A stretch of 64,000 nucleotides of DNA from Glandiceps talaboti (lineage: Eukaryota > Hemichordata > Enteropneusta > Spengelidae), in assembly GCF_964340395.1 (NCBI RefSeq), contig NC_135549.1:16531842-16595841 (forward strand), written 5' to 3'. Shown here piece after piece: positions 12,101-26,155 of the stretch (the stretch's first letter is position 1; each line of letters begins with the position of its first letter). Position numbers and translations under genes: made by a program. Under the pieces are notes generated by a model, which made no database searches, had not been told where the DNA came from, and was given only the letters and a program-made list of their open reading frames with translations.

Positions 12101-15100
12101 TTTTTGTCATTATCTGCAAATGTTTCATGGAAATCGAGAGGGGGTAATTCTATTTCCCCTGATCTCTGAACTTGGCCGAGTTGAAAATTAAATATGTCGA
12201 GAATTTGTGTAAACTAATAGAATTCTATTCTCCTGTAGCTTTTCGTATACAACTTTGTAAAATTACTAAAATTGTAATATTCAGACGATTAAATTCACTT
12301 AGATGAGTGAAAGAACTTTTGTATAAATCACAGAATGGGTACAAAAAAATTAATTAACTATGGTTACGAAAAGATGGACATAAAAATATGATTTGTGTAA
12401 CGTAACAAAATGTTTTATAATTATGCTCATAAGTTGATGTAACACGATTTGAACTTTCCTCTGTATATGTACTCCGTGTTTATTTTGATACCCAAGTACG
12501 CGTTTTGTGTTTACTAATAATAACACAGACATCTCCATAAACGGATAGTGACTGGCTGCATTACCATATGACGGCAGATGTGTTTGTATGAAACAATAAA
12601 ACATATAAACTGAAATACGTCTCTCTCTCCACCCCTCTCTCTCTCCTCAACTTGAAGAATCGCACTTTACATGTAAATATACGAAAGCGCAACGTTGTAT
12701 ATATCATTACGTGTGCATTATAATATTTGCTCTGAAGAGGTGATAGGTGAAAGTTTAAACGTCGGGTGAGCAGTTCCAAGCCACTTAATCATTTACAACT
12801 ACTGTGTGACTGAAAATGTACGAGAAAGATGCAATGCTCTATCTGTTTCATCCTTTCGCGCATTTTCCCCGTTGTACTCTACCGTTTTCAGATATACCAA
12901 TCCATAGAATACTTGGATGTGTGTATAATCTGAGGGGTGTCTGTAAAACAAGGACATACCAGTACTTAACGACCTTATGAGTGCATACGTGTTGTTTATT
13001 TTGTTATTAATGGATGGGGATAACTCTGCTGTACCTTTGGTATAATTATCCTAGTGCTTAGTTGCGTACGGGCAGAATGTAGTCCCACAAGGCACAATAT
13101 ATAAACATTCGGACGACATGAATTATTATTCGTACAGTAAACTATAAATGTACCTTTGACTGCTAAAACGTCAGAATACGACTTTTAAAAATGCCATTGA
13201 ACATATATGCATCGACATCGAATAACCAGGGACTTCACCCAAGCAAATGATTATTCAGTTTCCTGTTCTATGTGCACTGTTCGTGGTATCATTCGGGTCT
13301 GTTGTCTTTTGAAATACAGTCTAATGGACGGAGACCAAGAGACTTGATGGCCCTACGACCACATTTGTCTTGCTTTGTGCAGTTGTCATTGGTAATGGTT
13401 GTTATTGGGTCATTTATTTGTCTTGCTTTAATGCTGTTGTTATTGATCATGGCTAGCCCGTCAGATGAGAGAGGTCGTTTCCCTGGCCTGCCTAGAAATT
13501 GTTGCGTCAGTCTTGAAAAATTCGTTTTCTCAGACCTTTTTAATAATCTCTGCAGTGATATTTCATGACCAAGACATTCGTCATATAAAATTTGAAATTG
13601 TAACACCGCTTATTGATTTGATTTACATGTAATCATTCCAACTCTTGCCGTGGGATGATGGGAAGCCACTGGATCACGTTTGTTAGTTATGTTCGTGTTT
13701 ACCCCACCATGAGCTACATATGATCTAGTCTGTAAGATACGACATTCGTGCCACGCTGTGGGCATGGTAAAGCTGAACAACACGACGTATATTAGTCCAC
13801 TATGATCATACTTGGGTTATTTGTGAGACGCCCTAATAATATGACAAACTACTCTTGAATGATGTCATTATATTCTATTATAGTGAATATTAATATAAAT
13901 TTGGTACGTGTTATTATATTTTCTCCACACCTGTAACAATAATGTTGGTCAAAAGTGTTGCTCTGGATGGTCATGCTTGCTATGATACTTCAATAGTTTC
14001 TGCTTTTTGTGAATGTATACGCTACGTGGTTCGACACCTCGGAGGGGAGAAGACATGTCGAGACGACGTTGCGTATACATCCAGAGCTACTTTTTGGAAT
14101 GACTGTACCCACCTCCTGAACATTTAATTCATAGATCTTCATGACACATGAGACATACGGTATGTGGTGGTGAGCTTATACATTTAGACTAGTACTAAAT
14201 TTGCTGAACATGGGTCGCATTCACCGTACGTTTAGACACACTATAGGAACGTTCCCTCCAAATATCAAGCCACACCCCTCTCAGTTTTAGTGTGTACGGT
14301 ATGTGACAAATAACAAACCAAATTCGAGCATCTGTGGTGTAATAATTATAAAAGTTGGAATATTCCATATCTGGTTGTTTCACGGCAACTATATAACATC
14401 ATAACACCACAAGATAGCATAAAGTGCAGATTAAGAACACTGACAAACAAACAAACACACACACACACACTTACAATTTTATGTATGGCTACATTTGATT
14501 TTGATTTAGATACACATCAGCTTTTGAGATTTAGATACACATCAGCTTTTGAGATAGAATATAGAACGAAGTTCTAAACTGCATCAAGTTCAATCATTTC
14601 TTTCATTATAGGGCATGGTATCGGATTTCGCCTGAAAGAGCACACTGATGGGATGGATTGCATTCAGTCTGTGTTCCCATGCATCAGACCATGAATGAAA
14701 TTGATGACATCGACAGTGTATGAGTACATCCGGGAGTACATGTGCATGGTAGTACGTATTTTGGCAACTCTTCACGAAATATGAGCTTTCATTCCTTTAT
14801 TCTGCGAAAAAAACAGCCCTTGTTGACGACTGTGTCCTTTCTATAATGTTTCATGTCGCTATATATATTTGTAGAACTACACCTTATATACCTCAGCTAG
14901 CACTGCAGCTGTTGACGAGTTGTCAACGCCTCCTTTCGACAATCGAACTTGGGCGTAGCCTAGCTACATGTACTGTAGCTCATGCAAACCATGTCACTGC
15001 TGCATCATTACATCAGCCAGTGCATTAACAAATACCCCGACAATTTCTGACAAATGTAGTTATTCTGTCACGGGGTTGGAATACGTAAATATCAATGAAA

Positions 15101-15849
15101 GTGGCATCGATTGTGATATTGTTTATCACACCATTTGGTCATTCACCACTACCTGAACATTTGAAGAACAACAAAACACCACCACACGTCGTGCGTCACT
15201 GCCACCTAAATCGATCAACACCTAAATCATTGACAATATTTATGACTAAAACAATATATCTAACACGAAATATTAAGAACAAAACATATGAAGACAGTTC
15301 ACCTCACATGTTTCCATTAATTCGAAATTCTGCAAAGTCTACACAAATTGCTTATCAGGCGCATATACCGCCTACGAGTGACACTGCACGTACGTACGTA
15401 TCACAAACGTTGTACACTCGTACGAGTCGTAGTGTTCAACTGCACTACGGAATGACTAAACAAAATTGTATTTGCGCCACATAATTTTACGATATTTCCA
15501 TTGGCATTGTCTTTCAAATTTCGACAAATTACTATTTTCCATAACACTGAAATACTAAAGCATTTCCATTAAAGAAAGCAACCTTCCTACCAAACATGAA
15601 TTTCACATTGACATTTTGTTGGTGGGAAGAGCTCGCAATATTTTCCAACCGGTCGCCATTTTGTTTTACACCAAAAACATCTTTCAAACACATTCTACGG
15701 CAAATCAAGAATTGATAGTGATTTTAAAGTAGTAGGAAACGATTCAGAGCAGTCAAATATGATCTGACAAATTGCTTCCATCACTAACACAGTCCAAGAG
15801 ACGATATTTCCCGAATTTTATACTCCATGGCCAGGTCTGCGCATCTGGT
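9119..15849. other. Intergenic region between CADPS and the KMT2E-like gene
   Basis: No coding exon could be supported here. The first few hundred bases should contain the CADPS promoter and 5' UTR on the minus strand. A TG/TGTA simple repeat lies near 10858-10912, an AC run near 14456-14471, and a 27-base tandem duplication near 14500-14560. Imperfect direct repeats sharing AAGAATGTCATCAAATGTCA and TTGTGGTACCATGATATG lie at about 11230-11300 and 11570-11640, flanking a foldback element at 11305-11486. Confidence 0.5.
11305..11486 (+). mobile_element. Short foldback element, copy A
   Basis: The unit begins CACAGGGG and ends with ATGAAATATTACATTCCCCT. Its interior carries CTTAGGAAAATATCGTACGA, TGCTGCTACAAATG and CAAAAGGTTGTTATATTTAG. 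All of these recur in order in the reverse complement of 59616-59820. The ends of that second copy are clear inverted repeats. In this copy the left end has decayed. Confidence 0.65.
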
Positions 15850-16500
15850 ACTTCTCCCGTTGTCGCAGCCTGTTAATCAATTACGTCATGTAGAGCGCGT
15901 GCGCAGATTGTTTATAGTCCATTGGATACAGGTTTTGAAACCCCGTGTGTTAGGAATTCTATGGCCGCCATTACTACCGAGTGTAGTGTAAAGTTGAACC
16001 TCGCGTAGACTACGGATGCAGTTGCTCAGACGAAGAGATGGTTATAGTATAATTACTGTACCACCATAATTTTAGTACGGATTGAATCTGCAGAAAGCGC
16101 CTGAAAGACACGTTTCTTTATTTAGCTTCTAGTGGTGTGTTCCTATACATATAGAAGCAATTTATATCGTGGCCGTTGGTACAATTTTCGTTCTCGCTGT
16201 ACTTTTTCGCTCCAACGCCGAGAGAGGGATTTCTAGCAGGTAAGGTTCGGTTCAAAGGCAAACATTGTCGCAGGTGCCAATATTTTTGTAGTGAAATTCT
16301 ACGAGGACACATGTGATTGATGAAACGTTGGTTTAACGCATATTACGTGGAATTACAGTCTAATGTTTGAGCGTTTACCACCATCGAGGGCACCCGGGCC
16401 TTCGTGTACACCGTCTATCTGATGTTGACAGTTACGTTACCGTGTTCCCGAGTTCGAAGTTGTTCACCCTAGAAATGTTGCAGAGCCTGGGTGAGATACC
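15850..16500 (+). promoter_or_regulatory. Candidate promoter and 5' noncoding exon of the KMT2E-like gene
   Basis: This stretch is richer in CpG than its surroundings. It carries an ATF/CREB-type site TTACGTCA (15881-15888), an NRF1-like GCGCGTGCGCAG (15895-15906), an inverted CCAAT box near 15923 and a YY1-type GCCGCCATT (15964-15972). No other plus-strand gene lies between here and the coding start at 23761. A noncoding first exon spliced across a long 5' intron is the simplest reading. A possible donor is GTGAGA near 16491. The start site and orientation are inferred. Confidence 0.45.
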
Positions 16501-19500
16501 TTTTGTGATAAAACAAAATGACGGAGTATCTACAGATTCATCTGCTGTCTGCAGAGCGAATAATGTGTATGAAAGCTCCGTACAATCGTATATTGATGAG
16601 TATGACTTGCCGTAATGGTTTTGTCAGAAGACGTTGTTGTAATGTTGAGGACACTCCCAGTACTACTACTAGCTGTTTTGATGTCTTTAGCTAAAGCTGG
16701 GGGTATATCTGCGTGGAATATAGTGTAATACCATCTGTCGCAGATATACAATTTAACGATACGAGTTTAGTTTTTGACGTATAGGGCTTGTTTTTCTGTG
16801 TTAGGAAGGTTTGAGTGTTCACAAAATTACTTGTTGAGCGGCCCAACCCACTTCGGTAGTTGATGCACTGTTTGAATCGAAATAGTTGTAAGTGGCAGGT
16901 TTTGTTCAAAATGTCAGTTGAGTTTGAAGTCTTTCGGAGCTCGATGATAGCGTTGTTGTGAACGACGTTCTGTCCGATCACCTCACTCGCTTGTAGTTCT
17001 AACTGATATTGAATACCGTGTTTTATTCACCATAATATCCAAATGGTAATGTGAATTCGTGGTTAGAATTTGACAATAGTGTGAGGTGTGTTTTCATTCA
17101 GAAGTAGAATGTTTTATCACAATCTTTTGTGTCAATGTTCAAAGTACAGACACAAAGTTTTAACTTATCAGTAACTGATTTGTCGCTGTGCCGTTGGTTC
17201 ATACGTGAAGTTCCATTGAAACATTGGAGATGTAGCTCTACATCCTAGCACCAGCTTTGCTGTTATATACTAATCATATGTAGATACGCAACAACACAAC
17301 ATTTTCTGAGTAATTCGTAGTGATGCAATGTTGTCGCCTTTAGTACTGTATATAGATAGAAGGGTACGTTGCATGTTATAGCATGGTAGTAATAACAACA
17401 CTCCTTTGACCCTTTCCTGTGGATGTGGTCACTGTCAGTATGATAATGAAAGCAACCAGGAAATATAATGAATTCACTCTTCACTCATTTGTTAAAACAT
17501 GTATGTAGTTACATTTCAGAATTTTAGAAACCATCATTCTATCAAGAAGTATTCTGTATATAATGTTCCAGTTCATTTTCATGCATTGTAACTGTTGACG
17601 TAATCAGACTAAACTAACAATTCCTTTAATATTCTCTCGGCTAGATTTCCATTTAGTACAGTGAAGCTAAGTATTTGTGTAATAATAGGACATGTAATGA
17701 GAAAGTGTGATGAAGGAATAGTAATCAGCTCACAAATAATTAGATACTAATTCTGGTTTTGATATTAGAAATTCGCTGTGAATGCCTTTGGGAGGTGCAA
17801 CTTGTCAAATACATAGGAATACAACACAGTAAGATGTACAATTACGTATTTTGTTAATAGATAGCGTACTCGTGTAACATCTTTTATGATGAAAATATTA
17901 CCAGACTGGTAGTGTCGCTTGTCAAATTTTTGACCTATAAAAAGGACATATCCTTTCAGGTAGTAGTAGGTGGATACTGTCGCTTTCATCAACCCCCGAT
18001 AAGACTAAGGTATAAGAAGTAAACCCAGTGCAGATTTTGTAGTTGTATTTCAGGTGCAGCCTCTATATGATGAATTGTATATTCAAAGGGTATTTCTCTG
18101 TTTTTATGTACGAGTACGATTTGCTGAATTCACAATTAATTACACATCATTGCCACATGTGTATGTTTCAAATTTTAAGGCCAGTATGTTAAGAATTATC
18201 CCAGATACTATATGGTGCTCTTGGGATAGCTATAACTTGCATAATGACTGTGCTGTTTGTTGAATAGGATCGTTTTAAAATGGTCTGTCATGTACAAGTT
18301 TATGCTAGTGAAAACAGAATGATTCAGAGGAGCTAGAAAACATTGGGGGAGTGGTGTTATGTCTTTGAATTATTTATGTTGTCCACACATTCAAAAACTT
18401 TAAAACTTAAAGGGATTGTTGTATGAATGACACAGATAGTAATGATCCTTGCATTGAAAAGCTCCTAGAATGTTGTTTTCCCTGTAGTGTATTGTTACAC
18501 GTACTAGTAACATAAATTATCTAGCATTATGTTAAGGTGATATTAGAATTTTTCTCTGAAATATATAAGCTCTCTGTCATTGAAATGAATGTATGTGTTC
18601 TGCTGTTAGCTACTCATTGTTTCATCTAGAAACGTAGCATTGATCGAATCATTCAAACAGGCATTTTTTTGTATAGATTTCCCATTATCAAAGAGGTTGC
18701 TGTGGCTGCATTATTAATAAGCCACAGCTCGCTTTGTTCCTATTTATTTGTGATGGATTACATTTTGAATACGATCTGTTCTACTCGAGGAAAACAAATT
18801 TGCATATGAAAAGTAACTGGCTGACGAAATATGCAGCATACCTTCTACTTAAAGTTGCTATCAGTAGTTTGCTGAGCCAGTTTGAGGAAAGAAGAAATGA
18901 CAACAAGGCAGCTTGAATTTCCTATGAACACGAATTGAAGCTAAATTTGGACAAAGAATACTTAGTCATCTCTGTCTCCTTGACAACCTGTGCTCATATG
19001 AAATTTGATTGTGTTCACTTATTCTTATTCAGTTAATTGGAACATGTTCAACATACATGTAGTAAAGGTCTCCAGAGCTAGTATATTTCTGTGACTGCTC
19101 TGCTCTGCTCTGCTCTGCTGATAAATATTAAAACATACACATAAATTAAAGATGTGAATTATTCTTTACAAAAGAATGTTTATCTAAAAGGGGAAAAGTG
19201 GTTCAGTTCCTAAATTGACAACAAGATGGTAGTGTAAAAGTAGTCATGTGATATATCGTATATCTAATTTGGAGACTATCATTACTTGGCTGAGGGACAA
19301 CCTACGCTACTCAGTTGTGTAATTGGTTTGAATTTTTTTAAAGATGGGAACATGTTTACATTCATCATGGAAATCAGGGGTTTCCAAAGAGATAAGTAGT
19401 CAACAGCGTAGCATCTAAATCATTATTTCAGTGTACAGAAAGCATAAGCCACCATGTTTTGTTGGTAGATGTCAATATTACAAAAAAACTATGCTCAATT

Positions 19501-22500
19501 TTTTTATCAGTTGGTAGTCCCTGTAAATTTTTTTCTTCACATTTCCTATTTCGTGTAACATTACATAACAAACTTATCATTTTCCTTGTACAAACCTTAC
19601 TGCTAGTGTATTTAGTGGAAGTAAATTTTCGTTTGGTAAGAGACGTTGAGTTTGTGTGTGTGGATTATCTGCTTGAAAGGGTTAAAATGGCGACCATGCT
19701 TATTGTTGTGTGAATCATGTGACTAGGGCTATAGAGTTCACTGCATTTGCTGGAACATTTTCTTTGATGAAGGCACAATGGTTGACAGGGTCATGTGACC
19801 ATATTGTGTGTGTATAGGGGTTTTGTTTGGAAGTATAGATTAGATTTATCCCTCTGTGTATTTGTTTCTCAGTGAATGCAATAACGCTTGTCAGAATAGT
19901 TCTATGGGTGTTTCCTGGCGTTTGATCAAGGAAGCCTCCATACTGAAGGAGACCATTGTTTAGTAGATCAACTGAAATGAGAGAGATATTGCTATAATTT
20001 ACATTTCATTCTGCTTTGTGATTCGGATTGCACCATTCTTGTGTACTGTACTATACTGTAGATAGTTTGATTGGTGATTGTGTTATTGTGTTGTGTTATT
20101 CTATGTACGTGTAATATAGGCATTTTTCTCAAAAGTGGATCAGTTATCATTTTGAGACAAACTTTTTACAAGGTAGAAATATTTCACGTTCAATCTTTGA
20201 ACCATTATGAAGTTATTATTTCCACGTGGCATGACTATAGAGCCATTTCACATTACCCCCACAAATGATTCAAGATTATCTCAACCATGTAGTTTCTTTT
20301 TTGTATAAAAATTGGTCTTGTAAACAGAGTTCAACGTGAATGGTACAAATGTTTTTAATTTTTTTCACCCTGCATAGAAGAGATGCGTGGATGCTCATTT
20401 TAGCAGTGCACATTTAGAATATAAATGAATTATGAAAGTGAATGAGGTCTTGATTTAGTCTTGTAGTATTTCAGTGCATATTTCACTTCTTAGCAATTGT
20501 ATGGTGTCTTTCCTTTCCTTTGTTTCATTTGTAATGTTGTTACCATTCCGTATGCATGTATTTACAAAATGGTGAGTTTGTAGGTGTTTGTGCTTGACTT
20601 TTTTTTTTACTTCTGCAGACTTAAATATACCAGATATAAGAAATGGGGTGACAGTAATCTAATGTAAATATATGTTTATTTGTACTATCAGAGAATGTTG
20701 AAAGAACTCTTTTTAAAAAGCATTTATTTGAATTGAAAGTCAACATATCTCACAGTATACCTGAATTCTTGTTTTTAGAGGAAGTCATTTTCATTATAAT
20801 TTAAGGTGGAAATTTATTCAATGTTGGCAGCTAAAGCTAATTACCAATAATGGCATACCAGTAAGTGTTTAATTACTCCAGACATAACTGACAAGTGTTG
20901 ATAATAGTTCTGTTTGTTGTTCTTGTCATCATTTTAGACTAATAAGAAAACTATTGAAAGGGATTCCTATTTTAAGGAAAATATAGGATGCCAGCTTAGT
21001 TGATGATAACGTTTATAGTTTAAGGATGTGTATGACATGTTGAGGCCACCATGTGCTTTCCATGTTATTGTTTTCACTATAAAAAATATTCTGTAATTTA
21101 CTGTGTCAAAATGCTGGTCACAACAGAACATGTTGGATGATTGCCAAATGATAACAAGCAAATACCCTGGAATACATTATTTCTCATTTCTGATTCTGTA
21201 TGTGGCACGCTATTACTTTTACTAGTCACACTAGCATTATCGATTACAGCCTGCGTGTTCATTATAAATGGGATTTACGAGTGAAGCTAGTGATCAATTT
21301 CTGTTGGCTTTTTAGTGTATCCGGAGTATCAAAATTGGATGAACTTGGGCTATGTGTAATGTGTGAATGTATCTGAGAATAACAACGTCCCCACATTGAA
21401 AAGATTAACCAGAAAGGTCGCAAAGTCTATGTGGTTAACATAGTCGAATCAAATTCAGTCTAGTGAGTGTAGTGTATAGCTAGTGGTTTGTTGATATTTG
21501 AGATGCGGGGTCGTTCATTATAATGAATGAAGAAGAAAGAAATACAGCAGCAGCTGCATGGCTGCATAATGAGTTGTCGCCTCAATACATGCACAGTATT
21601 CGGGCCTATTAGCCAGCATTAATGGGAACCATAAAATTGTGCAGTTTTCACTCATAACTTTAAGACCTCTATAGTACACCTATTTACAGAATAGGTCATT
21701 ATGGACACAAGTTCTCCCAATGTGGCTGCAGAATGGTTTATTTTCCCCATACAAATACTGTCTGCATAAAATGCACCTCATTCTGTAGGGAAATAGTCCG
21801 ATTATGATTTAGGTCTAATGATACATTTTCAATAAATAGTCCACAGAGTAAAAAAATTTCCATAGAAAGTAGACTACATCGCAGTTGTTAAGTGTAAAGT
21901 TGGCTAAATTTTGTACAACATGTTGTGCATAACCTCTAAAGATACCGTTTGAATTACTGTTCAAACCTTTGTAGTGGAAATTACTGTTTGGGTGCCCTTC
22001 AGATTTGGTGTACAGACATAGCCTACCACACAGTGAGGAACCCCTTTGCTAGAACTTAGTAGAAGTGTTTATTTTCATGTCTGAAAGAGGCACTTTATGA
22101 AGGGAGTGTAAAGCTGCTATTATGACATTGTCTAGACAGATTCTAAAGCTACTGAGAAGTAAAAAAAATGATAACCGATTACAGAAAAACGATAACATAT
22201 CTGTCTTTTGTCCTAGATTCTCACCGTTATTAATTTTCAGGCACAATAATGACCCCGCAAGTAGAAATAAATATGGAAAAATGTCATACAGAGTAATAAG
22301 TTTAAGGAAATAAGCTGAATGTTGTTCCGTATTTGATATCATAAAATTATAAACAATATGATAAAGATAATTAAATTTTTGTAGAAGTAGTCAGAATTTT
22401 AATCCTGTTGTATACTGGAAAATGGTAGTTCAGTCACCATGTTTATATTGCTTTTTGTAATATTTCAATGTGAAGAAAGAATGGTAGGCAATTATTTGAA

Positions 22501-23652
22501 ACAGTAGTAGTATTTGTTATTGTAATAATTTCCTGCTTTTGTTTCCATCAAGTCAGTCAGGAAACCTGTCTATGTCAGGAAACCTGTCTATTATCATTAC
22601 ACAAGATGCATAGTAATTGTAATTGCTTTATTAACAATTTTGTTTTTTTTGTGAATTGTTGATTTAAAGTGAAAATGGTTGTTTGTACATGTATACTGGG
22701 TGCTTAAAATTGAAATGTACTCGTTATGCCATTGCCAAGATGGCGGCTGTTTGGATTACATTTGTACTATGAAAATGTCTAATGTGTTGGTCGTTATTGT
22801 TGTAGATCAATTGAGTCCCAAAGGATAATGACGTCAGCCTTTGTGAGACTGTGATTCAAAGGCTCCCAATAAAGCTTTCCAGAAAGGCTTTAATGCATCT
22901 AGCCCAAGATAGAATATCAGTAAATGGGAGCTTGTTAGTCCCTTTCAAGTACTGATTAGCATTTCAGTGAACCATGTACTCGGGCATGCTGGGTAGGTCC
23001 CCATTGGTCACATACACAGTGCAGTGGAAACATAGTCCATAAAGTGTTGCCTACAGGCAAGCAACATGGTGACAGCTGCAATAGACATAGCAGAAGGAAT
23101 TCAGTGGGATAAAAAGAGAGAGAGAAATGATAGAGGATTTCTCAGATTCAGATTATTATAGTCATTCCAACTTTTTTAATTATTATAGAATATAACTGGA
23201 GATGACCAGATATAAAAGGTCTATAATGAAATATATTTATGAAATATTAATGAGAACATCTTGTAGTATAATGATTACTATATGCGTTTTTTGGTACTGG
23301 CACTGGCACAGTTAGAAAAGTGAGGATAGTCATATGTTGATTTGTGCAGTCAGGACTGTTTTATCAATGCCAATTTTGTATGGAAATGCATATTTAGAAA
23401 AAAATGTGAATAGATTGACAATATCTTGAAGTGTGAAAATGCTGAGGTGTCTGCCATACAATGTATTTGCTGAAAATGTCGATGTTAATGAATCTTGGTA
23501 TGTTGATTATGTTTTCTTGTTTGGAAAAGAACATGGTACAATGTATGTAGGTGATGGCATGGAAGATGGGGAGTTGGCAAATTTAGCCCAGTATATATGT
23601 GGAAGTGTTTTGTGTTTGACTGTACTGATTGGTTGTTCCCTTGCAATTACAG
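16501..23652 (+). other. Probable 5' UTR intron(s) of the KMT2E-like gene
   Basis: I see no supportable coding exon. The stretch links the candidate promoter to an exon whose acceptor, TTACAG, lies immediately before 23653. Small features are a CTCTG tandem repeat near 19098 and a duplicated CAGGAAACCTGTCTAT near 22557-22592. Confidence 0.45.
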
Positions 23653-23671
23653 GACTGACAGAGTTATTGCA

Positions 23672-23764
23672 ATGAGTGCGTGCCTTGGGGCCAAGTGGTT
23701 ATCCTGTGGCCCACATGCGTCACCTACGTCGATGTGGATTCGGTTTCCGATGAAAGCGAGATGA
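23672..23764 (+). promoter_or_regulatory. Upstream ORF overlapping the KMT2E-like start codon (ATGA)
   Basis: A 30-codon ORF starts at 23672, inside the same exon as the main start. Its TGA stop at 23762-23764 shares bases with the main ATG at 23761, forming ATGA. Any ribosome using it would end exactly on the main start, so it could repress translation or allow re-initiation. The peptide resembles nothing I know. Confidence 0.6.
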
Positions 23765-26124
23765 GTATCATATTCAATGTTGCTCCTGCAACCAGAAAAG
23801 AAGACGCATTCATTGTCATGGCTGCTGGGTCTGAGTAAGTGTCTTTGTGTGATTGTCTTGGTTGTTTTATTACCAAAATCATTTTTCATTGTTCAACAAC
23901 TGTAGTTGCATTGAGCAGTTTGGCAAAGCACATGAGAAGCTGCACATCACATAATTCAAACATTATATTCAGCCCTATGAAACAACTTCACAGCATACAA
24001 TTTCATTAAACCAGAAACAATTTAGTTGAAGTTAAAATCATGATATTCGCAAACCTGTATTGAGTTATGTGTTGAGTTGTTCTAAATCTGTCTGTTCATA
24101 TCTCATTGTAAAACTAGCCGATGCAAGCAGCAAAGCTGGTAGTATTTGTCAGGATAACCCGAACTAAAATCCTAATATGATTAAACAGTGATGGCAGCAC
24201 ACAGAACTGATTCTCTTAACTTATTTACATATACAGATCTATATCTAAAGATTGAAATAAAACCTAAGTGCCCTCTGCCCTCTTTTGGATTTGTACTATT
24301 ATGGCATCGAAAGAATAATTTATTTTACTGCCTAGAAGTGTAGTCTGTTTTGCTTGGTACCTGGAAATTTTAAGCAGCTTCTTTCTAGAACTTTAATATT
24401 AAGAGTAGTTTGTGTTTTGCACAGTTGCATTTCAAAATTTGTAGCTTTATGACATCCTTAAGATATACAATGGGACTGACTTTGGTATGCTTGATATACA
24501 AATTTGAGTGATGTAGTTGTTCTTTGAGTGTGTCATATAAAAAAACATATCTGTATGAAATGACAAAAGAACTGACAGTTACCTTCTGATCTGTTTCAGC
24601 CCAGAATCCAACGAAGAACCTGTTGCTACCGGAGATGCTAATTACCATCAACAACCAACAACAACACTAATAACGACTACAAATACCCATCATCACCATC
24701 ATCATCCTCATCATCATCATCATAACCATCACCATCCCAATTATCATCATAACCACTATCTAGGACTGCCGTATCAGGTATGCTATCTACATCTTCCAAA
24801 TGTGAAATTCAGTCGTAATATTGAAAGTATGCTAATTTGGTTTCCATGCCTTGCGCTTGTATGTGTGTTGAATCCTGAGAGTATTCATTCATTGAATGCA
24901 GAGAAAAATGTTGAGAGCGTAGTCATTAGCAATAGCTATCAGAATATCCTGTATCCATACAATCATTTCGGAGTAAGAAGAAAGTGTTCATTCTCTGAAT
25001 ACATGAATAGGTGTGAATGTTACAGCCACAAATGAATGTCAGTACGTTCAAATTCTGATCTCTATATTATCTTCCTCAATTAGAAAGGAGTGTTAATGAT
25101 GTAGGAGATTTCAAAGGCTTGTTTTAATGTGCATTCGTATGAGCTGTATAAACCATTAGAATGAAATGTGTTTTTTTTTGTGAACATGTCTTGAAAAATA
25201 AGCTATACTAAGGAACCTAGGATAAAAGTAAATGTACTTTATTTTTCAACCCAATTGGCTTCTGAACAAGATTGCAATTGTGTAAAATTAAACCTATACT
25301 GCTCCAATCATTCTCATATCACAACACAACCATTGAGATTGTCCTGTATGGTCAACAAAATTTCCTGAATTTTGCCAGTGGGGGAGTGAAAAATTTGAAC
25401 TAATGAAAGTAATGTGATAATTTATGTGTATATGTTACAAAGTTGAATTGTGAATAGCAAAGCAGAATTCACTCTCTCTTAAATTTATCAAGTCCAAAAT
25501 TACAGTCTGTGACAATTGGTATGTCGGATGATTAGATACATGCCAGAACATTATAGACTCACTATCAATTATTTCCTTCAAATTTAACAAAACTATTGTA
25601 GTATGGTTTTCTCTCTATTCTCTTTTGTTTATATATGTATACTCAGGAAATACTTCTCTCTCATCTGACAAAGCTTTCAGTAAGTTCCTTTCAGATAATA
25701 AACAACAAAAGTGTATGGGTGTGATATGAGAATTGATGGTAGATTTCATAGTTATTTGTTTTGAAAGGCTGTTTGACTGCATTTACTTTGTTTGAAGTTG
25801 TACATGTACTTACTGTTTGTTTTCTTTGACTGTTAGGACCATAATTACGGAGCACCACCTCCACCAACTCCTCCTCAGTCACCCCCACTCCCAAAAATAA
25901 ACGGTTTCATTGAAGAGATATCAAATACCAGTAATCAAAGTACCACAGAAACTGCTGATGAAAATGAAAACGAAGAGAGCAGTATCACAAGATGTATATG
26001 GTGAGTCAGCTGGAATCATTTTAATGATACATGAATAACTTAAGTGGTGACCAAGTAAGAGTATCAATCATAGGACTGTCAAGAGTGAAAGAGACAGACG
26101 GTGTGTTGTATGTATGTATGTATG

Positions 26125-26155
<31 letters not shown>

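Noticed and set aside
13272-13606. Hydrophobic 98-codon frame and an opposite 105-codon frame
   Set aside because: No family resemblance, no splice partners or neighbours, and a length expected by chance in a spacer this size.
16367-16615. 82-codon frame in the candidate 5' exon region
   Set aside because: It lacks an ATG at its start (TTG), resembles no family and overlaps a probable noncoding exon.
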